This document shows, piece after piece, positions 18,418 to 26,264 of a DNA stretch of 64,000 bases. The stretch is from the NCBI RefSeq assembly GCF_003999195.1, contig NZ_RJVR01000063.1, forward strand, positions 1 through 64,000. The letters are read 5' to 3'. The position numbers were made by a program, and so were the translations under genes. The stretch's first letter is position 1; the number at the start of each line of letters is the position of its first letter. This stretch comes from Streptomyces soli. GTDB taxonomy: Bacteria; Actinomycetota; Actinomycetes; Streptomycetales; Streptomycetaceae. The notes under the pieces are model-generated. The model did no database searches. It saw nothing but the letters and a program-made list of their open reading frames with translations, and was not told the DNA's origin.

Positions 18418-19173
18418 TCAGGCGCTGAGCGTGGCGAACCGGCGGACGACACAGGACTCGTCGTACCGGCGCAGCAGCAGCCGGGCCAGCTCGGGGGCAT
18501 CGCCCAGGACCGCGGCGAGAACGTCGGCACCGGCGTCCTGCGCCCCGCGGGCGATGCGGTCGGGGAGGAAGCCGGGGGCGATGACGTAGGGGGCCACGAC
18601 CACGCGGTCGACGCCCTCGGCGCGCAGTTGGCGGACGGCGTCCTCGGTGCGGGGGAGGGAGGCGGAGGCGAAGGCGGGTCGCACGGCGCACCAGCCGGTG
18701 TGCCGCCACGCCCGCGCGATGTCAGCGATGACCGCCATCGCCTCCGGGTCCGTGGAGCCCGCCGACGCGAGCACGATGCCGGTCGACGGACGGTCGCCGG
18801 GGCGCACCCCGGCCTCGTACAGCCGCCGTTCGAGGGCGGCGGTCAGCAGGGGCGACGGCCCGAGCACCTCGGTCTGACGGACCGACAGACGCGGGTGGCC
18901 GGCGGTCGCCTCGCGCAGGACGGCCGGGATGTCGGCCTTGGCGTGGAAGGCGCGGGTGAGCAGCAGCGGGAGGGCCACCACCTCGCGTACGCCCTCCGCC
19001 GCCAGCCGGTCGATGACCTGGGGGACACTCGGCGCGTTGAAGTCGAGGTAGGCGGTGGCGACGCGAAGGCTCGGCCGGGCAGCTCGTACGCGCTGGGTGA
19101 GCGCGTGGACCGTCGCGGCATGCCGCGGATCGCGGCTGCCGTGGGCGACGACGAGAAGCACCGGACGGACCAT
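18418..19173 (-). CDS. sirohydrochlorin chelatase (CbiX/SirB-like)
   Basis: This 251-residue protein has two CbiX-like halves. The first opens VLLVVAHGSRDPRHAATVHA with the metal-site His11 and continues EVVALPLLLTRAFHAKADIP, a second catalytic His region. The second half (VVVAPYVIAPGFLPDRIARG) repeats the fold. It inserts Fe2+ or Co2+ into sirohydrochlorin; as the last gene of a sulfur operon it most likely makes siroheme for the sulfite reductase encoded upstream. It starts 3 bp after the ssuC stop, so it is in the same transcript. Confidence 0.9.
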   Translation of the reverse strand: MVRPVLLVVAHGSRDPRHAATVHALTQRVRAARPSLRVATAYLDFNAPSVPQVIDRLAAEGVREVVALPLLLTRAFHAKADIPAVLREATAGHPRLSVRQTEVLGPSPLLTAALERRLYEAGVRPGDRPSTGIVLASAGSTDPEAMAVIADIARAWRHTGWCAVRPAFASASLPRTEDAVRQLRAEGVDRVVVAPYVIAPGFLPDRIARGAQDAGADVLAAVLGDAPELARLLLRRYDESCVVRRFATLSA

Positions 19174-19176
19174 GCG

Positions 19177-20148
19177 TCAGCTCCGGACCAGCAGGCCGCG
19201 GCTGCGCAGTACGGCTCGCTCCAGAGGGGCGAAGACGAGCAGCTCGATACCGATGCCGACGATCAGGATGAGCAGGATCGCGGCGAGGACCCAGGCCATA
19301 TCGGACTGCTCGCGGCCCTGCTCCAGGAACTGGCCGAGGCCGGTGCCCAGGTCGGGGGAGCTGACGATCAGCTCGGCAGCCATCAGCGAACGCCAGGAGA
19401 ACGCCCAGCCCTGCTTCAGCCCGGCGAGGTAGCCCGGCAGGGCGGCGGGCAGCAGCACATGCCGGACGCTGTGCAGACCGGTGGCGCCGATGACCCGGCC
19501 CGCGCGCAGGTACAGCGGCGGGATCTGGTCGACGCCGGCCACCAGGCCGTTGGCGATGGACGGGACGGCGCCGAGCAGCACGACCGCGTAGATCGTGCCG
19601 TTGCTCAGGCCGAACCAGATGATCGCGGCCGGCACCCAGGCAACCGACGGCAGCGACTGCAGTCCGGAGAGGATCGGGCCGATGGCGGCGCGAACGGGCT
19701 TGACCCGGGCGACGATCAGGCCCAGCGGGGTGCCGATCGCCACCGAGGCCAGGAAGCCGAGGACACCGCGCGAGAGGCTGGTCCACACAAAGCCCAGCAG
19801 GGTGCCCTTCAGCCACTGGTCGCGCAGCGAGCGCGCGACGTCGACGGGGCTCGGCAGCTGGTAGTGAGCCTTCACCTGGAAGTGATAGGCGAGCTGCCAC
19901 ACGATCAGCACCAGCGCGATCGCGATGACCGGCGGCAGGGCCTTCTCGCGGAGCTTGCTCAGCAGCGGGGTCCGGTGGACGTGGCTGGTCTCCAGGGCGT
20001 CGAGCCCGGCCTCCAGACCCGCAAGTGAGCCCGCCGGACGAGCGGTCTCCCCGGCGGTGGCCCCGGCAGCCCCGGATTCGGTGCCGGCCGTCTTGGCCTC
20101 AGTCGTGTCCGTGGCGTCCGTGGTGTCCGTGGTCTCAGTGCTGGCCAT
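19177..20148 (-). CDS. ssuC: aliphatic sulfonate ABC transporter, permease
   Basis: This 323-residue integral membrane protein has an unusual Thr/Asp/Ala-rich N-terminal tail of about 60 residues (TTDTTDATDTTEAKTAG). Six or so membrane segments follow, starting ALPPVIAIALVLIVWQLAYH. The permease EAA-like loop is VDQIPPLYLRAGRVIGATGL and HSVRHVLLPAALPGYLAGLK. Its start overlaps the ssuB stop by 14 bp. With SsuA and SsuB it imports alkanesulfonates or similar organosulfur compounds under sulfate limitation; nitrate or taurine transporters of the same family are excluded only by context. Confidence 0.9.
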   Translation of the reverse strand: MASTETTDTTDATDTTEAKTAGTESGAAGATAGETARPAGSLAGLEAGLDALETSHVHRTPLLSKLREKALPPVIAIALVLIVWQLAYHFQVKAHYQLPSPVDVARSLRDQWLKGTLLGFVWTSLSRGVLGFLASVAIGTPLGLIVARVKPVRAAIGPILSGLQSLPSVAWVPAAIIWFGLSNGTIYAVVLLGAVPSIANGLVAGVDQIPPLYLRAGRVIGATGLHSVRHVLLPAALPGYLAGLKQGWAFSWRSLMAAELIVSSPDLGTGLGQFLEQGREQSDMAWVLAAILLILIVGIGIELLVFAPLERAVLRSRGLLVRS

Positions 20149-20932
20149 GACGTCGGATCTCCCCCCGCAGCTGTTCGGTGATCTCTACGGACAGTTCGGC
20201 TACCGCGGCGTCCTCGATCCGGCGCGGCTGCGGTATGTCGACCGTCCATTCGCGGGCGATCCGGCCCGGGCGGGAGGACAGCAGGATGACGCGCTGCGCG
20301 AGCCGCACGGCCTCGCGCACGTTGTGGGTCACGAAGAGCACGGAGAGATTGGTCTCCGACCAGATCCGGGTCAGCTCCTCGTGCAGTACGTCGCGGGTGA
20401 TGGCGTCCAGAGCCGCGAACGGCTCGTCCATCAGCAGCAGTTGGCTGTCCTGGGCGAGCGCGCGGGCCAGCGCCACGCGCTGCCGCATGCCGCCGGACAG
20501 CTCGTGCACCCGCTTGCCGTAGGCGCCGCGCAGCCGTACGAGTTCGAGCAGCCGCTCGGCCTCGTCGCGGCGCTCGGAGCCGGGGACGCCGCGCATGCGC
20601 AGGGCGAGTTCGATGTTCCTGCCCGCGGTGAGCCACGGGAAGAGGGCGTGCTCCTGGAACATCAGGGCCGGGCGGCCGCCGGGGGTCTCAATGCCCCCGG
20701 CGGACGGCTGGTCGAGTCCCGCGACCAGGTTGAGCAGGGTGGACTTTCCGCAGCCCGAGGCCCCCAGGAGGCAGACGAACTCGCCTGGGGCGACATCGAT
20801 GGTGATGTCGTCGAGCACGTGCTGCTGCGCGCCGGGCCGGCCGAAGGACTTCGAGACGTGCTCGATGCGGGCGGCGTAACGGGCCGCGTCGTGGGCGGTT
20901 CCTGCGGGCTGCTTGCTGAGTGCGGTGGCCAT
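20135..20932 (-). CDS. ssuB: aliphatic sulfonate ABC transporter, ATPase
   Basis: This 265-residue protein starts at the ATG at 20932, eight bases after an AGGAGG; a GTG at 20941 is too close to that site. Walker A is LLGASGCGKSTLLNLVAG, the Q-loop region is LMFQEHALFPWLTAG, the signature is HELSGGMRQRVALARALAQD, Walker B is LLLMDEPFAALDAITR and the H-loop is VLFVTHNVREAVRLA. It powers sulfonate import with SsuC. The extensive overlap with ssuC implies translational coupling. Confidence 0.92.
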   Translation of the reverse strand: MATALSKQPAGTAHDAARYAARIEHVSKSFGRPGAQQHVLDDITIDVAPGEFVCLLGASGCGKSTLLNLVAGLDQPSAGGIETPGGRPALMFQEHALFPWLTAGRNIELALRMRGVPGSERRDEAERLLELVRLRGAYGKRVHELSGGMRQRVALARALAQDSQLLLMDEPFAALDAITRDVLHEELTRIWSETNLSVLFVTHNVREAVRLAQRVILLSSRPGRIAREWTVDIPQPRRIEDAAVAELSVEITEQLRGEIRRHGQH

Positions 20933-20969
20933 GCGTGTCACCTCCTGGGGGATGCTGCGGACCGGTTGA

Positions 20970-22097
20970 CTAGCCGCCGAGCCCTGCGTCGCTGATCTGG
21001 GACTTGCCGTCGGCCTTGAGGACCTGGTTCAGGATCGAGAGGTCGTAGATCCCGCTGAGGTCGGGCTTGTCCAGCAGGCCGGACTTGACCGCGTGGTCCG
21101 CCTCGGTCTTGAGGGTGGAGGCCAGCGGGTCGTCGGTGAAGTTGATGCTCTTCCAGGCCGGGTCGATGACGTTGGCTGGAAGGGCCTTGCCGGACAGTGT
21201 CGCGAGCTCCTGGTTGGCGATGGCCTTCGCCTTGTCGGAGTTGGCGTTGATCCAGACGTTGGTGTTCACCGAACCCTGGAGCACCGCCTTGACGACGTCG
21301 GGGTGCGCCGACAGGAACTTCTGGGAGACGATCACGTTCGTGATGACGAACTTGCCGTCCTTCCACAGGGAGCTCTCGTCGAGCAGCACCTTCGCGCCCT
21401 CGGCGACCAGCTTGGAGGCGGTGGGCTCGGGGACCCAGGCACCGTCGATCGCCCCGGACTTGTAGGCGTCCGGGGTGATCTTGTTGTCCGTACGGACGAC
21501 GGAGACGTCGCCCTTGCCGGTCGTTGCGTCGACCTTCCAGCCCTGGTCGGCGATCCAGTTGAGGAAGGCCACGTCCTGGGTGTTGCCCAGCTGCGGGGTG
21601 GCGATCTTCTTGCCCTTGACGTCCTTGAGGGACTTGATCTTGTTCGGGTTGACGACCAGCTTCACACCGCCGGAGGCGGAGCCGGCGACGATCTTCAGGC
21701 TCTTGCCGCCGGACTTCACGTAACCGTTGATGGCGGGAGAGGGGCCGATCCAGCCGATGTCGATGGACCCGGCGTTCAGCGCCTCGATCTCGGCCGGGCC
21801 CGCGTTGAAGACGGCGGTGGAGACCTTGGTGCTGCCGAGCTCCTGCCGGATGAGGCCGTTCTTGGCCAGACCGACCAGGGCGGTGCCGTGCGTGAGGTTC
21901 GCGAAGTAACCGATCTTCACCGTGCTCGCGGAGAGCTTCTTGCCGCTGGCGCTGGGCGCGGCCGCGTCGGTGGCGTTGCTCTTATTGGCGGAGCCGTAGC
22001 CGCAGGCCGCGAGAGCCAGCAGAGGGAGAAGGGCGGCGCCGGCGATCAGACGGCGGCGCGTCGTGGTTCTCGGGGACGTGGTGCGATCGGCAGTCAC
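20970..22097 (-). CDS. ssuA: aliphatic sulfonate-binding lipoprotein
   Basis: This 375-residue protein starts at a GTG (22097). The N-terminus is a lipoprotein signal: basic TTRRRL, hydrophobic LIAGAALLPLLALA and lipobox LAAC, so the mature protein is tethered outside the membrane. The binding fold is of the SsuA/NMT1 type: STVKIGYFANLTHGTALVGL, GSIDIGWIGPSPAING, IATPQLGNTQDVAFLNWIAD and TPDAYKSGAIDGAWVPEP. It delivers sulfonates to SsuBC. The 219-bp gap from cysN is the largest inside the cluster, so it may also have its own promoter. Confidence 0.9.
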   Translation of the reverse strand: MTADRTTSPRTTTRRRLIAGAALLPLLALAACGYGSANKSNATDAAAPSASGKKLSASTVKIGYFANLTHGTALVGLAKNGLIRQELGSTKVSTAVFNAGPAEIEALNAGSIDIGWIGPSPAINGYVKSGGKSLKIVAGSASGGVKLVVNPNKIKSLKDVKGKKIATPQLGNTQDVAFLNWIADQGWKVDATTGKGDVSVVRTDNKITPDAYKSGAIDGAWVPEPTASKLVAEGAKVLLDESSLWKDGKFVITNVIVSQKFLSAHPDVVKAVLQGSVNTNVWINANSDKAKAIANQELATLSGKALPANVIDPAWKSINFTDDPLASTLKTEADHAVKSGLLDKPDLSGIYDLSILNQVLKADGKSQISDAGLGG

Positions 22098-22215
22098 GGG
22101 AGGTGTTCCTCTCAGGGGCCCGGGACGCGCGCTCTCTACGGCGCGGCCGGGTGGTGGCTGTCAGGTCTTCGGAAATGCGGCGTTACGTGCACGGGGGATA
22201 GGCGGTGCTCACGCT

Positions 22216-22317
22216 TTAGCGCACACATCGCGAAACCCCGCCCTGGCCGCTGCCGAGACAGCCGCTGCCGACGCGGCCACCCTCTTTGGCGAAGGTGGAG
22301 AACACGTCGATGGTCAT
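22216..22317 (-). CDS. possible micro-ORF coupled to cysN stop
   Basis: A 33-codon frame starts at an ATG (22317) that overlaps the cysN TGA by one base (TGATG). It begins MTIDVFSTFAKEGG and ends with two cysteines (SGC, RCVR). There is no recognisable domain. Position and coupling fit the tiny ORFs elsewhere in this cluster, but the composition is unconvincing and it may be chance. Confidence 0.25.
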   Translation of the reverse strand: MTIDVFSTFAKEGGRVGSGCLGSGQGGVSRCVR

Positions 22318-23663
22318 CAGAAGTCCCACCCCTCGTCTTCGTCTTCGGCCGCGCTGTCGGCGGCCGGGTTCTGCCGGGCGGCGAAGGCCTCGCCCGCCAT
22401 GCCGGCGGTCAGCGTGGTGCCGTCCGCCGGGTCGATCAGGATGAAGGAGCCGGTGAGCCGGGAGTCGGCGTAGGCGTCCAGGGGCAGCGGCTCGGAGGTA
22501 CGCAGCACCACCGTGCCGATGTCGTTGACCGACAGCTCGCCGGGCTGGTCCTCGTGGACCAGGCCGTGAGTGAGGTCGATCTTGTACGGGAGTTCCCTGA
22601 CGATCGCCTTCACCGTGCGGGTGCCGTGCTTCAGCAGCAAGCGGGCGCCGACCTTCAGCGCGCGCTCGTGCAGATGGCAGACGGTCGCCTCGACGTCCTG
22701 GGTGGTCGCCGGCGCGACAGCCGTCGGCGCGATGAGGTCACCGCGCGAGACGTCCACGTCGTCGGCGAGCAGCACGGTCACCGACTGCGGCGCCCACGCC
22801 ACGTCCACCGGCGTGCCCAGCGCGTCGATCCCCGTGACGGTGCTGGTCAGCCCGGACGGCAGTACGGTCACGGGGTCGCCGACCCGCAGGACGCCGGAGG
22901 CGATCTGGCCCGCGTAGCCCCGGTAGTCGGGGTGGGCGGCGGTCTGCGGGCGGATGACGTACTGGACCGGGAAGCGGGCCGGGGCGTCGGCCTGCTCGGT
23001 GCCGACCGGGACGGTCTCCAGATGCTCGAGGATCGTCGGGCCGCCGTACCAGTCCATGTTGGCCGACGGGGTCACCACGTTGTCCCCGGCGAGCGCCGAG
23101 ATCGGTATCGCGGTGATCTCCGGGACGCCGATCGAGGCCGCGTACGCCGTGAACTCCTCGGCGATGGCCGCGAACACCGGCTCCGCGTACTCGACCAGGT
23201 CCATCTTGTTGACGGCCAGCACCACGTGCGGGACCCGCAGCAGTGCGGCGACGGCGGCATGGCGGCGGGTCTGCTCGACGACCCCGTTGCGGGCGTCGAC
23301 CAGGACCACAGCCAGCTCGGCGGTGGAGGCGCCGGTGACCATGTTCCGCGTGTACTGCACATGCCCCGGCGTGTCGGCGAGGATGAACCGGCGACGGGCG
23401 GTGGCGAAGTAGCGGTACGCCACGTCGATGGTGATGCCCTGCTCCCGCTCGGCGCGCAGGCCGTCGGTGAGGAGGGCGAGGTCGGGGGCTTCCTGACCGC
23501 GCCGGGCCGAGGCGAGCTCGACGGCTTCGAGCTGGTCGGTGAGCACGGACTTGGAGTCGTGCAGCAGGCGGCCGACCAGGGTGGACTTGCCGTCGTCGAC
23601 GGATCCGGCCGTGGCGAAGCGGAGCAGCGAAGCTGCCGGGGCGGCGGTGGCGGTGCTGGTCAT
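22317..23663 (-). CDS. cysN: sulfate adenylyltransferase, large GTP-binding subunit
   Basis: This 448-residue EF-Tu-like GTPase drives APS formation by CysD. G1 is ATAGSVDDGKSTLVGRLLHD, followed by the switch REQGITIDVAYRYF, G3 LADTPGHVQYTRNMVTGAS and G4 VNKMDLVEY. Beta-barrel domains follow, with an Asp/Glu-rich tail. No APS-kinase domain is fused, consistent with a separate cysC. The start ATG at 23663 overlaps the end of a 38-codon frame after cysD. Note that cysN precedes the sulfonate genes, mixing sulfate and organosulfur routes in one transcript. Confidence 0.95.
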   Translation of the reverse strand: MTSTATAAPAASLLRFATAGSVDDGKSTLVGRLLHDSKSVLTDQLEAVELASARRGQEAPDLALLTDGLRAEREQGITIDVAYRYFATARRRFILADTPGHVQYTRNMVTGASTAELAVVLVDARNGVVEQTRRHAAVAALLRVPHVVLAVNKMDLVEYAEPVFAAIAEEFTAYAASIGVPEITAIPISALAGDNVVTPSANMDWYGGPTILEHLETVPVGTEQADAPARFPVQYVIRPQTAAHPDYRGYAGQIASGVLRVGDPVTVLPSGLTSTVTGIDALGTPVDVAWAPQSVTVLLADDVDVSRGDLIAPTAVAPATTQDVEATVCHLHERALKVGARLLLKHGTRTVKAIVRELPYKIDLTHGLVHEDQPGELSVNDIGTVVLRTSEPLPLDAYADSRLTGSFILIDPADGTTLTAGMAGEAFAARQNPAADSAAEDEDEGWDF

Positions 23664-23776
23664 GCGTCGTCCCTTCGCGTGCTCGTGTGCGGTCCGCCGT
23701 GGTGGTGGTTCAGGCTGGTGGCGGTCCCGGTGATCCGGCGGAACGGTGCCGCGACGGCGGCGGTGATGTGGCCCAC
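23660..23776 (-). CDS. possible micro-ORF linking cysD and cysN
   Basis: A 38-codon frame begins with a GTG (23776) two bases after the cysD stop and ends with a TGA overlapping the cysN ATG (ATGA). It reads VGHITAAVAAPFRRITG and then a His/Gly-rich tail. There is no domain. It occupies the only gap between cysD and cysN exactly, so it could be a coupling ORF, or the gap may simply lack stops. Confidence 0.3.
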   Translation of the reverse strand: MGHITAAVAAPFRRITGTATSLNHHHGGPHTSTRRDDA

Positions 23777-23778
23777 GG

Positions 23779-24714
23779 CTAGAAGTACCCCTCGCGCTTG
23801 CGGTCTTCCATGGCGGCCTCGGAGAGCTTGTCGTCGGCCCGCGTGGCACCGCGCTCGGTCAGCCGGGACGCGGCGATCTCGGTGATGACCTGCTCGATGG
23901 TCGCCGCGTCGGAGTCCACCGCGCCTGTGCAGGACATGTCGCCGACCGTGCGGTAGCGGATCAGGCGGCGCTCGACGGTCTCGCCGTCCTTCGGGCCGCC
24001 CCAGTCGCCGGCGGTGAGCCACATGCCGTCGCGGGCGAAGACGTCCCGCTCGTGCGCGTAGTAGATCTGCGGCAGTTCGATGCCCTCGCGGGCGATGTAC
24101 TGCCAGACGTCCAGCTCGGTCCAGTTGCTGAGCGGGAAGACCCGGACGTGCTCACCGGCCGCGTGCCGGCCGTTGTAGAGCGCCCACAGCTCGGGGCGCT
24201 GGCGGCGCGGGTCCCAGGCGCCGAACTCGTCGCGCAGCGAGAAGACCCGCTCCTTGGCGCGGGCCTTCTCCTCGTCGCGGCGGCCGCCGCCGAAGACGGC
24301 GTCGTACTTGCCCTCGGTGATGGCGTCCAGCAGCGGCACGGTCTGCAGCGGGTTGCGCGTCCCGTCGGGGCGCTCCCGCAGCCGGCCGTCGTCGATGTAG
24401 TCCTGTACGGAGGCGACGTGCAGCCGCAGGTTGTGCTGCTCGGCGGTCCGGTCGCGGTACTCGATGACCTCGGGGAAGTTGTGGCCGGTGTCGACATGCA
24501 GCAGCGCGAAGGGCACCGGCGCCGGGGCGAAGGCCTTCAGCGCCAGGTGCAGCATGACGATGGAGTCCTTGCCGCCGGAGAACAGGATCACCGGCCGCTC
24601 GAACTCGCCCGCCACCTCGCGGAAGATGTGTACGGCCTCGGACTCCAGGGCGTCCAGATGGCTGAGCGCGTACGGGTTCTCGGTGGTGCCGGTCAGCGCA
24701 GCAACGGTCGTCAC
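23779..24714 (-). CDS. cysD: sulfate adenylyltransferase, small catalytic subunit
   Basis: This 311-residue ATP-PPi-loop enzyme makes APS from ATP and sulfate with CysN. PP-loop motif: RPVILFSGGKDSIVMLHLAL. Family signatures include LLHVDTGHNFPEVIEYRD, DAVFGGGRRDEEKARAKERV, PLSNWTELDVWQYIAREGIE and the C-terminal AAMEDRKREGYF, an almost universal CysD ending. It starts at a GTG (24714) sharing a GTGA overlap with the cysC stop, so it is translationally coupled. Confidence 0.95.
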   Translation of the reverse strand: MTTVAALTGTTENPYALSHLDALESEAVHIFREVAGEFERPVILFSGGKDSIVMLHLALKAFAPAPVPFALLHVDTGHNFPEVIEYRDRTAEQHNLRLHVASVQDYIDDGRLRERPDGTRNPLQTVPLLDAITEGKYDAVFGGGRRDEEKARAKERVFSLRDEFGAWDPRRQRPELWALYNGRHAAGEHVRVFPLSNWTELDVWQYIAREGIELPQIYYAHERDVFARDGMWLTAGDWGGPKDGETVERRLIRYRTVGDMSCTGAVDSDAATIEQVITEIAASRLTERGATRADDKLSEAAMEDRKREGYF

Positions 24715-25289
24715 GCCAGTCCCCTCTCGACGAGCAGCGCGGTCAGCACTGCGGCGGAGTCCTCGACGGTGTGGTCCTGTGTCTGAAGGCGCAGGTCGGG
24801 CGTCTCGGGCGCCTCGTACGGGTCGTCGACGCCGGTGAGCCCCGATATCTCGCCGGCCGCCTGCTTGGCGTACAGCCCCTTCACGTCGCGTACGGAGCAG
24901 ACCTCCACTGGCGTGGCGACGTGGATCTCCAAGTAGGCCGTCCCCTCGGCCTGGTGGCGCTTGCGGACGGCCTCGCGGCTGTCGGCGTACGGGGCGATGA
25001 CCGGGACGAGGACCTTGACGCCGTTGCTGGCCAGCAGTTCGGCGACGAAGCCGATCCGCTGGACGTTGGTGTGCCGGTCCTCGCGGGTGAAGCCGAGGCC
25101 GGAGGAGAGGAACTCGCGGATCTCGTCGCCGTCGAGCACCTCGACCCGGTGTCCGTCGCCGCGCAGCCGCTTCGCCAGCGCGTAGGCGATCGTGGTCTTG
25201 CCCGCGCTCGGCAGACCCGTGAGCCAGACGGTGGCTCCCTGGTCTGTCACGCTCATCTGCTTCTCCTGGGTGATCTGTTCCGTCGTCAT
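24711..25289 (-). CDS. cysC: adenylylsulfate (APS) kinase
   Basis: This 192-residue enzyme phosphorylates APS to PAPS. Walker A is WLTGLPSAGKTTIAYALAKR; the APS-kinase motifs are GDEIREFLSSGLGFTREDR and ASNGVKVLVPVIAPYADSR, and the lid helix region is DVKGLYAKQAAGEI. The start at 25289 (TGATG with the cysH stop) gives a 13-residue tail before MSVTDQGATVWLTG. That inner ATG at 25253 is possible, but the overlap favours the longer form. PAPS serves sulfotransferases as well as reduction. Confidence 0.93.
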   Translation of the reverse strand: MTTEQITQEKQMSVTDQGATVWLTGLPSAGKTTIAYALAKRLRGDGHRVEVLDGDEIREFLSSGLGFTREDRHTNVQRIGFVAELLASNGVKVLVPVIAPYADSREAVRKRHQAEGTAYLEIHVATPVEVCSVRDVKGLYAKQAAGEISGLTGVDDPYEAPETPDLRLQTQDHTVEDSAAVLTALLVERGLA

Positions 25290-25996
25290 CAGCCGTGCAG
25301 CCCGCACTCGGTCTTGCCCCGGCCCGCCCAGCGGCCGGCCCGGGCGTCCTCGCCCTCCAGCACCCGGCGGGTGCAGGGGGCGCAGCCCACCGAGGCATAG
25401 CCGTCCGTCAGCAGCGGGTTGGTCAGGACACCGTGCTCGGCGATGTACGTTTCCACGTCTTCCTGTGACCACCGGGCGATGGGCGAGACTTTCACCTTCT
25501 GCCGCTTGGCGTCCCAGCCGACGACCGGGGTGTTCGCCCGGGTCGGGGACTCGTCACGGCGCAGGCCCGTCGCCCATGCGTCGTACGCGGTCAGGCCCTC
25601 TTCGAGCGGCTTGACCTTGCGCATCGCGCAGCACAGGTCCGGGTCGCGGTCGTGCAACTTCGGCCCGTACTCGGCGTCCTGCTCGGCGACCGTCTGACGG
25701 GGAGTGAGCGTGATGACGTTCACATCCATGACGGCGGCGACCGCGTCCCGGGTGCCGATGGTCTCCGGGAAGTGGTACCCGGTGTCGAGGAACACCACGT
25801 CCACGCCGGGGGCGACCCGGGAGGCGAGGTGCGTCACGACGGCGTCCTCCATGGACGAGGTCACGCAGAAGCGCGGCCCGAAGGTGTCGACGGCCCAGCG
25901 CAGGATGTCCAGCGCGGAGGCGTCCTCCAGGTCGCGGCCCGCCTGTTCGGCGAGCCGTTGCAGGTCTTCGGCGGTGCGGGCGTGGGCGGTGGTCAC
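25289..25996 (-). CDS. cysH: APS/PAPS reductase, iron-sulfur type
   Basis: This 235-residue protein starts at a GTG (25996) overlapping the upstream 59-residue gene by GTGA. It has a PP-loop-type fold with FCVTSSMEDAVVTHLASR and VVFLDTGYHFPETIGTRDAV. Two cysteine pairs, DPDLCCAMRKVKPL and GCAPCTRRVLEG, mark the [4Fe-4S] cluster class that reduces APS. The C-terminal ECGLHG carries the catalytic Cys. It yields sulfite for the reductase encoded upstream. Because cysC also exists, PAPS is probably for other uses. Confidence 0.93.
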   Translation of the reverse strand: MTTAHARTAEDLQRLAEQAGRDLEDASALDILRWAVDTFGPRFCVTSSMEDAVVTHLASRVAPGVDVVFLDTGYHFPETIGTRDAVAAVMDVNVITLTPRQTVAEQDAEYGPKLHDRDPDLCCAMRKVKPLEEGLTAYDAWATGLRRDESPTRANTPVVGWDAKRQKVKVSPIARWSQEDVETYIAEHGVLTNPLLTDGYASVGCAPCTRRVLEGEDARAGRWAGRGKTECGLHG

Positions 25997-26172
25997 GTGT
26001 CGCCTCCATCGCGGGGAGCGGAGCTGAGCCCCTTGGCCAGCAGGCCGAGGAACTTCAACTGGAAGGCGCGATTGCACGCCCGGCATTCCCAAGCCCCGTG
26101 GCCCTGTTCGGCCGGGTGCAGGTCCTCGTCCCCGCAGTAGGGGCAGTAGAAAGGCGCGGCACGCTCACTCAC
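25993..26172 (-). CDS. small zinc-ribbon-like protein in the sulfur operon
   Basis: This 59-residue protein starts at a GTG (26172). It has two CxxC knuckles, Cys10/Cys13 (FYCPYCGDEDLHP) and Cys30/Cys33 (WECRACNRAFQLKF), a rubredoxin/zinc-ribbon layout. It overlaps the micro-ORF upstream and cysH downstream by four bases each (GTGA), so its dose is tied to theirs. It could bind Zn or an Fe-S centre, or act as a small electron carrier or assembly factor for CysH or Sir. Function unknown; the coding assignment is strong because of the cysteine pattern and both overlaps. Confidence 0.8.
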   Translation of the reverse strand: MSERAAPFYCPYCGDEDLHPAEQGHGAWECRACNRAFQLKFLGLLAKGLSSAPRDGGDT

Positions 26173-26264
26173 GGCGCCTCCTTGCTCGCTTCTCCGCCCG
26201 CGCGGCGCGCAGGTGCGGCCGTCGCGGTTGTCTGCAGCCCGGCGGCCGCGAGTGCCTCGCTCAC
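26169..26264 (-). CDS. 31-residue micro-ORF between sir and the zinc-ribbon gene
   Basis: GTG at 26264 overlaps the sulfite reductase TGA (GTGA), and its own TGA overlaps the next GTG (GTGA). The peptide VSEALAAAGLQTTATAAPAR and then a short basic/acidic tail is Ala-rich with no domain. Precise coupling at both ends suggests translation, perhaps only to hand ribosomes from sir to the zinc-ribbon gene. Confidence 0.5.
   Translation of the reverse strand: MSEALAAAGLQTTATAAPARRAGGEASKEAP

Noticed and set aside
21093..23885. A 930-codon plus-strand frame opposite ssuA and cysN
   Set aside because: Shadow of two well-recognised genes; no ribosome site or domain.
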